Shown: positions 1 to 9,920 of the stretch, piece by piece
How the letters are laid out: each line of letters opens with the position of its first letter
Position numbering within the stretch: the first letter of the stretch is position 1
NCBI GenBank assembly: GCA_001592805.2
Contig: CP051141.1
Span: 806,001 to 870,000, forward strand
DNA from: Peltaster fructicola
Lineage: Eukaryota > Ascomycota > Dothideomycetes
Direction: 5' to 3'
Length of the DNA: 64,000 nucleotides
Notes under the pieces: model-generated
Seen by the model: the letters and a program-made list of their open reading frames with translations, nothing else
Databases searched by the model: none
What the model was told of the DNA's origin: nothing
Made by a program: the position numbers and the translations under genes

Positions 1-1
1 G

Positions 2-611
2 CGAACAGAGGTCGGCGACTGCGACACATTCGTCCACATCTGGGAGTACCAACGCTATGCTGGATACCACGCCTCGCTACATGCCATTCAGAACCACCCA
101 GAGTTTGCTGAGTTCGATCGAAAGCTGAAGTCACTTATCCATAGCAAGCGCACGTCGCTCATGCAGGAGTTCAGCTTCTGGCCAACGTCGCCACCACGAC
201 AGCTAGGCGGCGTCTTCGAGCTTAGGTCATACACATTACACCCAGGACATCTGCTTGAGTGGGAGCACCATTGGCGTAAGGGTCTAGAGGCTAGGAAGGA
301 GGTCATGGAAGGCGTGGGAGCTTGTAAGTCGCCTTGTGTTGCTAAGGCTCCATGCTGATTGTCGGTAGGGTTCGTCCAAATCGGAGCACTCAACGTTGTG
401 CATCATCTGTGGCAGTTCCCAGATCTCGAAGAGCGTCGATCGAGACGTGAGCAAAGCTGGAGCGTTTCTGGGTGAGTTTGCGCCTATGACCTTGTTGAAT
501 ACTGTACTGACTGATAGTAGCTGGGGTGAGACTGTCCACAAGACTGTGCCACTCATTCAGACGATGGATTCGCGCATCATGGTCCCATTGCCATGGAGCC
601 CGATTGCTTAG
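2..611 (+). CDS. NIPSNAP family protein, 5' end outside the window
   Basis: Exons 2..323, 369..471 and 521..611; reading is open from the window edge, so the N-terminus is missing. Both introns have GT-AG ends (GTAAGT...TAG and GTGAGT...TAG), and joining them keeps one frame to the stop. The spliced product contains a ferredoxin-like NIPSNAP repeat (VFELRSYTL, then a tryptophan-rich WEHHWRKGLEAR) and ends in IMVPLPWSPIA, the family's usual ending. NIPSNAP proteins are mitochondrial matrix or peripheral proteins linked in animals to mitophagy signalling; the fungal role is poorly defined. The final exon includes the conserved VPLIQTMDSR segment. The family call is firm, the function is not. 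Confidence 0.88.
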
Positions 612-1104
612 AGGCGATGACTCTTCTCTGCCAGCATGACTAGCAGCATATGTACTATACATGCAGACCATTGGCTTGGTCAGAGCCATGATTCTGATCC
701 TCGTCAGCAATATCAACACAGGCACATGTGCTCATGAAAAGCTAATGCTCCGTTATCGTCTTCATTTTCACTGCCGAGATTTGGAGGTGCCGCTAGATCT
801 TCTCAGAGATGTGCTCCATGCAGCATTGAGATTCTCGTCAGCCTACGACACGTTGATCTTGCCGACAAGAAGCCCGACGACGTTGTTTGTTGCAAGCGTG
901 AGCAGCATATCGTAAGAGACGACAGTGATTAGAGACGAAGGCCTGGAAGAGTCCTAACATGACTCGAGATGTTCTTGAAGAAAGGCGCTAAGCTCAACTT
1001 AGCGATGACGTTCCGTCTCCAAATTGTTCCTGGGAAGCGTGTGAAGCTTCACAGCATGCCACCTTGGTAACAACAGAGGTGAGCTGCCCGTACATACCGA
1101 CGCA
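612..1104. other. Intergenic, upstream of ALE1
   Basis: About 490 bases between the NIPSNAP stop and the ALE1 start. Short open frames are present but none resembles a protein or has convincing splice partners. It probably holds the NIPSNAP 3' UTR and the ALE1 promoter and leader. Confidence 0.5.
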
Positions 1105-2261
1105 ATGCTCCCGTACATTGATGTTCGTGAGTAGTGCTACATTGGATGCTATCAACCACTACTCACAATCACATAGCGTTTCAATACCTCTCCAAGCAGA
1201 TCGGCTCAGGCACAGATGAGATCAAGCTCATCACCGTCTTCCTCCTGTCATATCCTCTTGCTGGACTACTCAAGCGTGTGCCCGACAACAAGCCATATCT
1301 GAAGAATGTCTTCAGTATTGTGGTCACGCTTTTCTATCTCGTTGGACTCTTCGACCTATGGGACGGCTTGGCAATAGTGCTTGCCGATGCTATCACCATT
1401 TACCTCATTGCAGCCTACGTCGAGGGACCTTTCATGCCATGGATCGGGTTTGTGGTGCTGATGGGCCATATGAGCTCCAGTCATATCTACCGTCAACGAC
1501 ACGGCATTCCGGGAAGTGTCGACATCACTGGCGCACAGATGGTCATGGTCATGAAGCTCTCGTCCTTCTGCTGGAGCGTGTGGGACGGCAAGCAGGATCC
1601 TAAAGAGCTCAACGACTGGCAAAAGGATCGAGCCATCAAGAAGTTACCTAGTCCACTAGACTTTGCTGGCTTTGTAGCATTCTTTCCATCTTTCATGGTC
1701 GGTCCAGCTTTTGACTACGCAGACTACCGGAGATGGCTTGAGACAAGCATGTTCGATCTGCCAGAGGGTACCGATCCTGCTAAAGCTCCTCCTACACGTG
1801 GTAAGAGGAGGATCCCAAGAAGCGGCACTCCTGCAACAATCAAGATGGTCATCGGACTGGCCTGGATCTTCGCACATCTACAGCTTGTGGGATATTTCAA
1901 CCCTGCCTTTGTGCTCAGCAGAGACTTTGGTCGACTGAACTTCTTCATGAGAGTCTTTCATGTCTACATGATGAACATCGTCGAGAGAATGAAGTACTAC
2001 GGAGTATGGACACTTACTGAAGGTTCTTGCATTCTTGCCGGCATAGGATATAAGGGACTCGATCCGAAGACAGGCAAACCCAACTGGGATCGTCTGACGA
2101 ACATCAAGCCTTGGGGCGTCGAGGGTGCACAGAATGCACACGCATATCTTGGCTTCTGGAACATCAACACAAACAACTGGTTGCGGAACTCTGTCTACCT
2201 TCGTGTCACGCCCAAGGGCAAGAAACCAGGGTTCCGAGCGACGTTGGCTACATTCGTTGCA

Positions 2262-2299
<38 letters not shown>

Positions 2300-2946
2300 G
2301 ACGTTCGTCCTTGCAGCATTCATGCAGAATGTTGCCAAAAGTGAGTGGGCTCTCAGTAAGATCTGTTGACCATTGCTGACATTTAACAGACTGCCGACGA
2401 CTAGTCAGACCGTTCTTCATGACTCCAGATGGTTCTAAGCCAACACCATATAAGCGATACTACGATATCTTCACTTGGGTAGCTACACAGCTCGGCTTTG
2501 CCTTTGCAACCACACCTTTCATCGTACTCACACTCCAGTACAGCTTACGTGTCTGGGCACAAGTGTACTTCTACTGCGTCATAGCCGTCGTCGCTGCTTC
2601 TGGCTTCTTGATATCACCCGGCAAGACATGGTTGTCAAAGAGAGTCAAGGCACGAACGTCACGACCGGGCATGGCTCGCCAAGACAGTCAAGAGAACATG
2701 CAAGGTGCTATGCTTGGTGTGCCTGTCGATCCTGCCAAGGAGTTCGATGAAATGGTGGACGAGATCATGGAAGAGGTCAAGAGACGGCGCGGAAGTGTTG
2801 ACTTGCCGAGACCAGAGGAGGTTCGACAACAAGTTAGAGAGACATTGGTCAGGCAGATGAGCAGTGCTGGGGCTGACATCAGTAAAGTCAAAGAGGGACT
2901 CGTGAGACGGGTGAGCGGCCTACCGCCGACAGACAAGCAGATTTGA
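1105..2946 (+). CDS. ALE1: MBOAT lysophospholipid acyltransferase (Ale1/Lpt1 type)
   Basis: Exons 1105..1126, 1177..2340 and 2390..2946, 580 aa. The short first exon encodes MLPYIDV and is joined by a GTGAGT...CATAG intron to PFQYLSKQIG; an in-frame ATG at 1134 lies inside that intron. The protein is a multi-span ER membrane enzyme that uses acyl-CoA to re-acylate lysophospholipids in the Lands cycle. Visible MBOAT features are the FMVGPAFDYADY segment, the WN-T-WLR-VYLR motif with its conserved Asn, and FWHGFYPGYY with the predicted active-site His at about residue 374. The cytosolic tail (last 130 residues) is charged and rich in Arg/Glu. Its length fits fungal Ale1 proteins. It lies tail to tail, 99 bases from the next gene. 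Confidence 0.92.
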
Positions 2947-3045
2947 GGAGCGACGAGTCGCACATGAAGTCCTTACAATTTATACCATGCAGCTATCTAG
3001 CAAACTGCCTCAGCGACGCAATGATACCAAATATCGAGGTTCCAT

Positions 3046-3969
3046 TTATCGTGACAGCTCATAGCCGGTGATAGAGTCCTTGTGAAGTTTGATAGGTATC
3101 ACGTTGACCAAGCGTGCATGCTCAACGTTCACGGTGTCAGCAAGCTGTTGGCCGAACAATCGACCCCATTCGATCTTCTCATCCTCGACCAGCTTCTCCA
3201 GGGCCCGAAAGGCTTGTAGGAAATGTACAAAGAGTAGGTCCTCGTCCTTAATGTCGCTGATCTCTGTATCGACGAGCATATCGTACTTAACATATAGACG
3301 AGCCAGCTTCAGCCAGTGGCCGTACGCTCGACCTCGCTTATGATCGGAGGGATTTGCAGGATCACGAATGGTGATCATGATCGTTCGAGATGTCTCGAGT
3401 CTCTCGGCGAGCTTCAGGGTGATCTTGCGTCGTTGATGTCGAATGAGTCGACAAGTGCTACAGATGCAGCTTGGGTTGTGCAGATCTGGGCGCTTGGCAT
3501 TGAATCGAATCGTTGAGGAGACCGAGTCAGTTCTAGGATTGTGGCTTGGCGGTCGTGATGAGCCATGCTCGTCATCTCGCAGCTGGCTTGTGTTTGTGTT
3601 GTAAACGGCGTGAGAACGATGTGTCAATCCCACGGCCAACTCCTTTGGGCGACACTCAGGCTCGAATTGACCGTCTGTAGCAGTATGATAGCTCTCGAGG
3701 TCGCTGTTATCTGTCGAAGATGTATCGTCAGGCGCCACCTTCCGTATGCTCCTAAGGTGCGACTTCTGTGGAAGTGGAGGAGTAGGCTTGCTGCACAACG
3801 AGCTTAGATCCGATAGCATACGCCTGAGCGTTACTGGACTCGTGTTTTCGTACATGGGTGGCATTGCTGTCTCTATGCGTCCATGCTCCTTGACAGGCTG
3901 GTCTTCCTCATCCTGTCGAAGTTGTCGACATGCCTGCGTTCTTCGAAGTACTCGTAGCTGCCAAGACAT
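3046..3969 (-). CDS. Hypothetical protein, 307 aa
   Basis: Single-exon frame; the first ATG is at 3969 (upstream codons in this frame have no ATG). I do not recognise the family. The N-terminal half is low-complexity and polar (Ser/Thr/Pro/His). The C-terminal half looks folded: a Cys pair in CICSTCRLIRHQRRK (CxCxxC), then alternating charged and hydrophobic helices with GHWLKLARLYVKYDML and FVHFLQAFRALEKLVEDE. The CxCxxC plus nearby His could bind a metal, but this is only a guess. A regulatory protein with a disordered N-terminus is plausible. Codon use looks coding, and no antisense frame is better. Confidence applies to it being a gene. Confidence 0.6.
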   Translation of the reverse strand: MSWQLRVLRRTQACRQLRQDEEDQPVKEHGRIETAMPPMYENTSPVTLRRMLSDLSSLCSKPTPPLPQKSHLRSIRKVAPDDTSSTDNSDLESYHTATDGQFEPECRPKELAVGLTHRSHAVYNTNTSQLRDDEHGSSRPPSHNPRTDSVSSTIRFNAKRPDLHNPSCICSTCRLIRHQRRKITLKLAERLETSRTIMITIRDPANPSDHKRGRAYGHWLKLARLYVKYDMLVDTEISDIKDEDLLFVHFLQAFRALEKLVEDEKIEWGRLFGQQLADTVNVEHARLVNVIPIKLHKDSITGYELSR

Positions 3970-4458
3970 CGATCGAGTCAATCGATGGCTGTGATATCAG
4001 AGCCGATCGTGGTAGGTGACTTGTGAATTTCTAGCGATGCTGCAGAAGGTTATGGTGCATGTGATCTTGCATGTGTAACACTGCATGTAGGGTGGTTCTA
4101 AGTTAATGAAGGACTCACCTGGACGGTGGAACACCTCGCTGTCCCAAGCACGTTCCACATATCTTATTTTGTCAACGACTTACATGAGGGGTATATGTGT
4201 GCTATTGTCTGAGGTCCTTGGATATAGTGGAGCAGTATAAGCAGATATGCTTCTACTGAGATTAGACTCGACCGCATGGTGTGTGGGTTCGTGAACGCAT
4301 AAATGGTTTTGGAATATCCACACGAATCTTCTATAGTGCGCGCAACATCGTTGTGACAAGGCCAACACGATATGCTTGTCGTTCGTCGTCATCTGATGGC
4401 AGTCCTTCGCTAATGTGCTTCAACACATGGCTGACTCGACCCTTGGGAGACGTCGGTC
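3970..4458. other. Intergenic
   Basis: About 490 bases between the start of the hypothetical gene and the cofilin stop codon. I see only short chance frames here. It must hold the promoter of the hypothetical gene and the cofilin 3' UTR. Confidence 0.45.
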
Positions 4459-5065
4459 TTAACGACCTCCCCGTGCAGCTCGTGCGGTGACGCTCTCCTT
4501 CTCGATATCTTCCTCGTCATTCGCCTGAATCTCGATGGCGACACCATTGAGTGCGCGCTTCAGGGATTCCTTGGACGAAGAATATACCATCTTTGTCTGC
4601 TCAACATCAGCACGTGCTCCGACCCTACCACGCCCAGCTGTCACTCACCTTGATTCCAGCATCATCAGGGCTCCATGCGATGAAGACAATCTTGTTTCGT
4701 GTTCCGGCTCCACCTTCAGCCTCGTAGCTGAGGTCGTAGATGGCGTAACGTGCTCCCTTCTTGCCATCTGGACTCTTTGCGTTGATCAACTTCTCTCGAA
4801 AGACCTCCCAATCCTCCTCCTTGCCTATCTCCTCGACGATCACCTCTTTCTGGTTGTCGGAGAGCTTGTAGACGATCCACTTGGTAGATTTGCCGAGCTT
4901 AAGGTCGTTGAACGCAGACACGCACTCCGGGCTCACGGTGACGCTGTGAAGGTCAGTCTTTGATGGTCGTCATTCGGCGGTGAGATTGTCACGAACCCTG
5001 AGGATGCCTGGTGAAGTACTAGTCAGTGGAAAGTTTCAATGCGCTGGTCAGAAGTAGCGCACCAT
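4459..5065 (-). CDS. COF1: Cofilin/ADF, with an 11-base internal exon
   Basis: Exons in order of translation: 5065..5063 (the ATG alone), 5007..4997 (11 bases), 4943..4649 and 4596..4459, 148 aa. The splice choice gives MASSGVTVSPECVSAFNDL, the expected cofilin N-terminus; other joins break the frame or lose it. Cofilin binds and severs actin filaments at cortical patches. Seen in the product: the N-terminal Ser that regulates actin binding, the KWIVYKLSD strand, the YDLSYEAEGG loop and the long actin-binding helix KMVYSSSKESLKRALNG. The donor of intron 1 (GTGCGC) is weak and that of intron 2 (GTTCGT) is non-standard, so the first two exons are the least certain part. The C-terminus ends in an unusual Arg/Gly-rich tail. 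Confidence 0.87.
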
Positions 5066-5565
5066 GTTTGAATGTTGTTCAATAGAAGCAGTTCTTCGTA
5101 ACTGTTTTGGTCGGTCAGTTCAGGACGAGGTGTGAAGGTCGAATTACTGCTGCCTACCGTATGGTGCAATAGGTGAGGGTATCAGGCTGCAATAACAGAA
5201 AGGAGGATAGTTGCGTCGCAATGAAGTCTTGGAAATTGTAGAACACCTGTGATGATTGGAGGGGTCGAAACCAGGAGGTCGAAATCTGGTGACCTGCGCC
5301 ACACTATGTGGCACTACCACATCGTGCTGCCGAGTCTCAAGAGCAACACACCACCAATCTCTTCCCCTGTGCGCTTAACAATGCACAGCCTCGTATGGAT
5401 ATCATCGCGGACAAGGCATCATCTGCACCTCATAGACGCCCTGATCTGATACATCACCGGATCGCGATTCTCAACATCGTTGACTGCATACAATAGTGGT
5501 ATCATCTCCATCCCCAGTTCCAATGCTTCGCTACAACAACTACATCAACAACGTCGTTCCACCAT
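5066..5565. other. Intergenic: cofilin promoter
   Basis: About 500 bases upstream of cofilin and downstream of the nuclease stop. Short frames only, no recognisable gene or RNA. It probably contains the cofilin promoter and leader. Confidence 0.45.
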
Positions 5566-6620
5566 CTAGTGGTCATGGGCCTCCTCATGTGGATGGTTGC
5601 ATCCATACCCGATAGCCATACGGGCGAGCTTGGCTCTGCTCAATGGCTGTGGCATTGGCAAGAACATCTCTCCGGAAAGGTCCATGGCGGCCTCACGAGC
5701 GATGCTCCTCTTGGACTTAGACGCAGCAGCGAGCTGATCAAGCCAGTTTGCAAGACGGTAGCCGCCCTTTGCGATCTGGAGCTCAATGGTGTCAATCACA
5801 CCGTTGTAGTAATCTCCGCTAAGATCAGTGCCGTCTTCGAGAGCTGCCTCACCGTTTGGCATGACTGTTGAGCAGACGAATTGGTTGGCATCAGTGGCCC
5901 AGGCCATTGCGGAGTTGACTGAGTCGCTGATCTTCTGGCCTTTGATCCACGATGCAGCCTGCGACTGGTACTTGCCACTTTTGATGGCAGTGGTGATCTG
6001 GCTGGCCCATGAAGAAGCGTCGGACAGAGCGGAGCCGCCACGGTATTGCTGTGGCATCTCGGTGTCCTGCGCTTCGTTAGATATGTTCAAGGTCAGGTCA
6101 ACACACAACTTACCCAGATGTGGTGGAGGTTGTTGCTGCTGCCGGCGTAGGTGACATCGATGTCGTTGCCACCAACCTTCAGTGCCTCGTCGTGCAATGG
6201 CTGCGTAATGTCGCCCAAGAAGTGGACGAGGAACTTGAGAGCCTGGGTGACCTGTGCAGCAGGAAGGCTGCTGGACTGCACGCGAGTGGTGTAGTTGGCA
6301 ATGGCTGAGACTGAGCAGCCCTTGGGTCCGCAGTCACGGTTGTAGTCGACGCTGCATGAGTTGGGTGGATTGTCTTCGGCATCAATGAAGTGGTATGGTG
6401 CACTGTATTTTCCAGCTGCTGTGTATCGGTAGCTGTCGGCCCATGTTGCAACGTTGGCCAGGTAGTCATTCGATGTGTCGCCAAGGATGCCTTGGGCCCA
6501 TTGCTTGGTAGCGGACTTCACGAAGTTCGTGGCAACGTATGCAACAGTGTCATGGCCGAGTGTACCCCAGGCGTAAGTGCCAGATGCACCAGCAATGGCG
6601 AGAATGGAAACGAACTTCAT
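5566..6620 (-). CDS. Secreted S1/P1-type zinc nuclease
   Basis: Exons 6620..6114 and 6066..5566, 335 aa; the intron starts GTAAGT and ends GCGCAG. The start gives a clean signal peptide (residues 1-17, ending GTYA) with Trp18 as the mature N-terminus; Trp1 of mature S1/P1 nucleases is itself a zinc ligand, which fixes the start. Other zinc-site residues are visible in GHDTVAYVA, TWADSYR, YHFIDAEDN, HFLGDITQPLHDE and LHHIWDTEMP, the last spanning the splice junction. The enzyme cleaves single-stranded DNA and RNA and has 3'-nucleotidase activity; in fungi it is secreted for nucleic-acid scavenging. Cys pairs for disulfides are present (SCSVDYNRDCGPKGC). The His/Glu-rich tail is unusual but short. 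Confidence 0.93.
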
Positions 6621-7291
6621 CTTGGTTGTTATGAGAGTGTGGACGCGTGAACAGAGCGATGGAAGGAATATGATCGTTGCTATACTTATACCGTGTGCCA
6701 TGCCTTGCCTTCTTTGTGTTGCGACTGAGTCCATTATGCCGCCGATCTAAGCGCTAATATGGCGGACATCCTGTCATTTTCGGAGACTCAACCCTTCTGG
6801 CATTAAGCATGCACAACAGGTCGAAGCTTGATCATCCTGCTATGTCGCGCTGGGAAGGTGATGTATCAGTGGTCTACGGAATCGTTGGCTATCTCGGTTA
6901 CGGCCCGGGAGGACGATGTTGCAATGATCGTCAAGCTGCAGATTGCCTTTTGACCAATGGCGTGCTGCAGGCGCGCTGTGTTCCTAGCAATTCGCAACCA
7001 CAAGGCTGCAACCTGCAAGAGGGTTGCTCAGTGAAGGCATGCGTTCATCGTGGACGATGATAGGATGGCTCTGCTACTTGACGCGGAGCAATCCTGTAAC
7101 CGCAGCAAGATCAGCAGCCAAGCTTTTCTAGAAAGTGGCTTCGAAGCGAGTGAAGACGACGCTAAGAAAAAGACCCCGTTGCAGATGTATCATTAGATCT
7201 GCGTATGCAATGGGTGTTTCATCAATGATAAGGAACGCAGATGCTGGAGGTCGCCGAATTGCCACGAAAGAGGAAAGGTTGTGGTATGCCC
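6621..7291. other. Intergenic: nuclease promoter and GET5 downstream region
   Basis: About 670 bases. The largest frame (about 83 codons on the plus strand near 6809) has no family resemblance and looks accidental. No RNA gene recognised. Confidence 0.45.
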
Positions 7292-8047
7292 TCACTGACT
7301 CGCCCATGCACTCTTGAATAATCCAGCAAGTCTCTGGGCTTCCTTCTCATCTCGCAGGCGTTGCGTTAAGAAGGCCTCCAAGTCCTTCCAGAAATCGACT
7401 GTGTGTAGCGCGCCTGGTCCGCTAGGTGCTGTAGCTTCTTCTTCTGCCTGTACCTGAGCCTTCTCGCTGCCAGGATGCGGTGCCTCACTGTCCACTTCCA
7501 TCTTGTCTGCCGAAGCTGTGTCGATCTGTGTGGCAGGCGTGGGCGCTGCGGAGCTCGCTATTGAGTTGCTTCTGCTGGTGCACCGCCCATCAGCATAGCC
7601 CCAGTTCGACATCACCGTCTATGCCAAGATCCTTCAGCGTTTTCAAGTCTGCAGCCGGCTTCTTATTGAGTAATAGCTTGATCTTGTCAACTGGCAAGGA
7701 GATCTTGGCAGAGTATTTCGTCTTGATGTCGTGAATGCTTTCATCGAGTGTGATTTTCGAGAGCGTGATCGTCTCGCCTGCTCGCATTGGCTTGATCGTG
7801 ATCGTGATCGTGATTGCGTTGCTCTGTGATTGAGCAAGGTCTTTTGCTGCCTGCTTGGGATATGGATGGCTCTGTCGTGCTAAGGTGAACTGCTAAGCCG
7901 TCAGTGAGGTTTGTCGTCGAGATACGCACGACCTACAGGACTCTGGTTTGGATATTTCCTGGGATCGCTGACATGGTCTGCAGGTAGCTTGATGGGTTTC
8001 TTGTCCAGTGTTGTGAGGAAGGCTTTGGCAAACGTGACCTCCGACAT
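7292..8047 (-). CDS. GET5: Get5/Mdy2-type ubiquitin-like protein of the GET pathway
   Basis: Proposed exons 8047..7937, 7889..7616 and 7557..7292, 216 aa. Three parts match the family. Residues 1-45 are the Get4-binding segment (MSEVTFAKAFLTTLDKK ... YPNQSPF). The middle is a ubiquitin-like fold (ITITIKPMRAGETITLSK ... LLLNKKPAADLKTLKDLG). The C-terminal helix is the homodimerisation domain (DFWKDLEAFLTQRLRDEKEA). Get5 bridges Get4 and Sgt2 to hand tail-anchored proteins to Get3. The second intron (7558..7615, GTGATG...AATAG) is uncertain: splicing it removes the expected end of the Ubl fold, and intronic bases read as VELG then MLMGGAPAEAT in the next frame, close to the family's usual sequence. 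Missing G bases are an alternative explanation. Confidence 0.78.
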
Positions 8048-8458
8048 AATGGTCTTCTGGAATCCCGCAAACAAGGTCTCTTCTACTAATGGGTCCGCCA
8101 GTGTGTTGATACGTGTGCTGCTAGATTGGTGACGAACGTAGAGGAACTGTTCGAGTTGGTGTGTGTTACGCCTTGTTTGCAAGCATGACGATGATGGTGG
8201 GGATCGAAGCTCCAAGTTCAGAAAGTTGATCGGTCACTGTGACGACTTTCGCGATCGAAAACGCGACGCAGAAGACTCCCATACAGCGTTCAACTCGCAA
8301 CAAACACGGACGAGGAAGCATCAGAAGTCGATCTGAGGTCTTGCAAGTCATCAAGGTGCTCAATATCTCACGCGATCACGAACCAATGAGGATTACTTAG
8401 CTGTAGATCGCAAGACGCATGCTCGCGAGGCGCATAGCACTTTTCGAGAGTCGCTAGT
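8048..8458. other. Divergent promoter GET5 / CWC27
   Basis: About 410 bases between two divergently transcribed start codons, so it must serve both. No convincing additional gene; a 65-codon minus frame at 8166..8363 looks accidental. Confidence 0.5.
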
Positions 8459-9916
8459 ATGGCATCACAATACAATGTTGAGCCTCAGCCTACGGCGAAG
8501 GTCATACTCAATACCACAGCAGGCGATCTGACGCTCGAGCTCTTTGGAAAACAGACACCTCTTGCGACACGAAACTTCCTCCAACACTGTCTCGATGGCT
8601 ACTACAACGGTACGATCTTCCACCGTCTGTTACCGGGCTTCATCATACAGGGCGGCGATCCGACAGGCACTGGTTCTGGCGGAATCAGCGCTGTCAACAA
8701 TGGCGAGCCTTTCGAGGATGAGTTTCACAGCAGGCTCAAGTTCAATAGGAGAGGTCTGCTCGGCATGGCCAACGAGGGTAAGGACAGCAATACCAGCCAG
8801 TTCTTCTTCACACTCGGCACCACTGCGGAGCTGCAAGGCAAGAATACCATGTTTGGCAGGATAGAAGGAGACACAATCTACAACCTCATGAAGATGGCAG
8901 ATGCTGAGCTCTCGGAGGGAAGTGAGAGACCGCTGTACCCGACACGAATCACAGGCTCGGAGATCTTAGTCAATCCCTTTCCGAACATGGTCGCCAGGAC
9001 GAAGGAAGCGCCAAGGACACATGGCGAGGACAAGGCTGGAAAGGGTGTAAAGAAGCGAAAGAAGCCGGCAGGGAAGAACATCTTAAGCTTTGGTGCGGAA
9101 GACGGCGAAGAGGGAATCATAGTACCAGTGGCTAAGAAGAGCAAGGTGAATCCGAAAGTGTTTGCGGTCGCTGAGACACACGAGGAACCGGATGTGGTAG
9201 AGATTGAGAAGCCTGTGCGAAACCCTTCGCCACAACGAAGCCCTCGAGTGCAAGTAGTGCGACTGCCGTCGCCAGTGCGGAAGGCTGCGAAACCAGTGGA
9301 GGAGGACGACGAGGATGCAGAGGATGACGAGAGACACGCGCAAGACACAAAGCGACAAGCAGCACTCGACCGCACCAATGCTGAGATTGCCGCGTTGAAG
9401 GCAAGCATGAAGAGGACAAATGAAGTTGCAGAAAAGCCACAAGAGAAGCCTCGGAGCGCACTGGAAGCATTGATACCGACGACCAGCACTCGTGGAAGGA
9501 AGCGTGGCAAGTTCGAAGATGAGACGGGTGCAATGGATATGTTCAAAGCGTTCAGGTCGAAGCTTGATACCATGGCACCGTCGAGCAACGGCGTTGCAAA
9601 GCAAGTGGAGGCTGTCGCAGAGCCAGGTACCGACGCAGCTGCTACAGGTGATGAGGAAGCAGAACTCTGTGACTTGCACTTCATTGCGAACTGCCAGAGC
9701 TGTAAAGCGTGGGACGACGAGCCAGACGCTGATGTAGAGGATGATGGCGAGGACGAAAGCGCCTGGATGAGCCACCAGTTGACCTTCGCCAAAGACACCC
9801 TAGGTAAAGATCTCGAATGGAGGAAGAAGATGGATGAGATTGAGGTGATTGATCCACTGGAGAAGGCCAGAGCCATTAAGGAGGAAGGTCGTAAGAAAGG
9901 TAGTAGGAAGAAATGA
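8459..9916 (+). CDS. CWC27: Spliceosome-associated cyclophilin Cwc27
   Basis: Intronless, 485 aa. Residues 10-175 form a cyclophilin domain (VILNTTAGDLTLELFGKQTP, FHRLLPGFIIQGGDPTGTG, MANEGKDSNTSQFFFTLG). The active-site Arg of FHR and the FIIQGGD core are present, while the FTLGTTAEL stretch departs from classical cyclophilin A, as in other Cwc27 proteins. The long C-terminal half is charged and low-complexity, with predicted coiled coil and Lys-rich nuclear signals (VKKRKKPAGK, ending KKGSRKK). Cwc27 is part of the activated (Bact) spliceosome with Cwc22. An acidic Cys-containing patch LCDLHFIANCQSCKAWDDE near residue 405-425 recurs in fungal homologues. The stop lies four bases from the convergent HIS6 stop. 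Confidence 0.94.
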   Translation: MASQYNVEPQPTAKVILNTTAGDLTLELFGKQTPLATRNFLQHCLDGYYNGTIFHRLLPGFIIQGGDPTGTGSGGISAVNNGEPFEDEFHSRLKFNRRGLLGMANEGKDSNTSQFFFTLGTTAELQGKNTMFGRIEGDTIYNLMKMADAELSEGSERPLYPTRITGSEILVNPFPNMVARTKEAPRTHGEDKAGKGVKKRKKPAGKNILSFGAEDGEEGIIVPVAKKSKVNPKVFAVAETHEEPDVVEIEKPVRNPSPQRSPRVQVVRLPSPVRKAAKPVEEDDEDAEDDERHAQDTKRQAALDRTNAEIAALKASMKRTNEVAEKPQEKPRSALEALIPTTSTRGRKRGKFEDETGAMDMFKAFRSKLDTMAPSSNGVAKQVEAVAEPGTDAAATGDEEAELCDLHFIANCQSCKAWDDEPDADVEDDGEDESAWMSHQLTFAKDTLGKDLEWRKKMDEIEVIDPLEKARAIKEEGRKKGSRKK

Positions 9917-9920
9917 GCGC

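Noticed and set aside
7797-7815. ATCGTG tandem repeat
   Set aside because: It lies inside GET5 coding sequence and simply encodes an alternating Ile/Thr strand of the Ubl fold.
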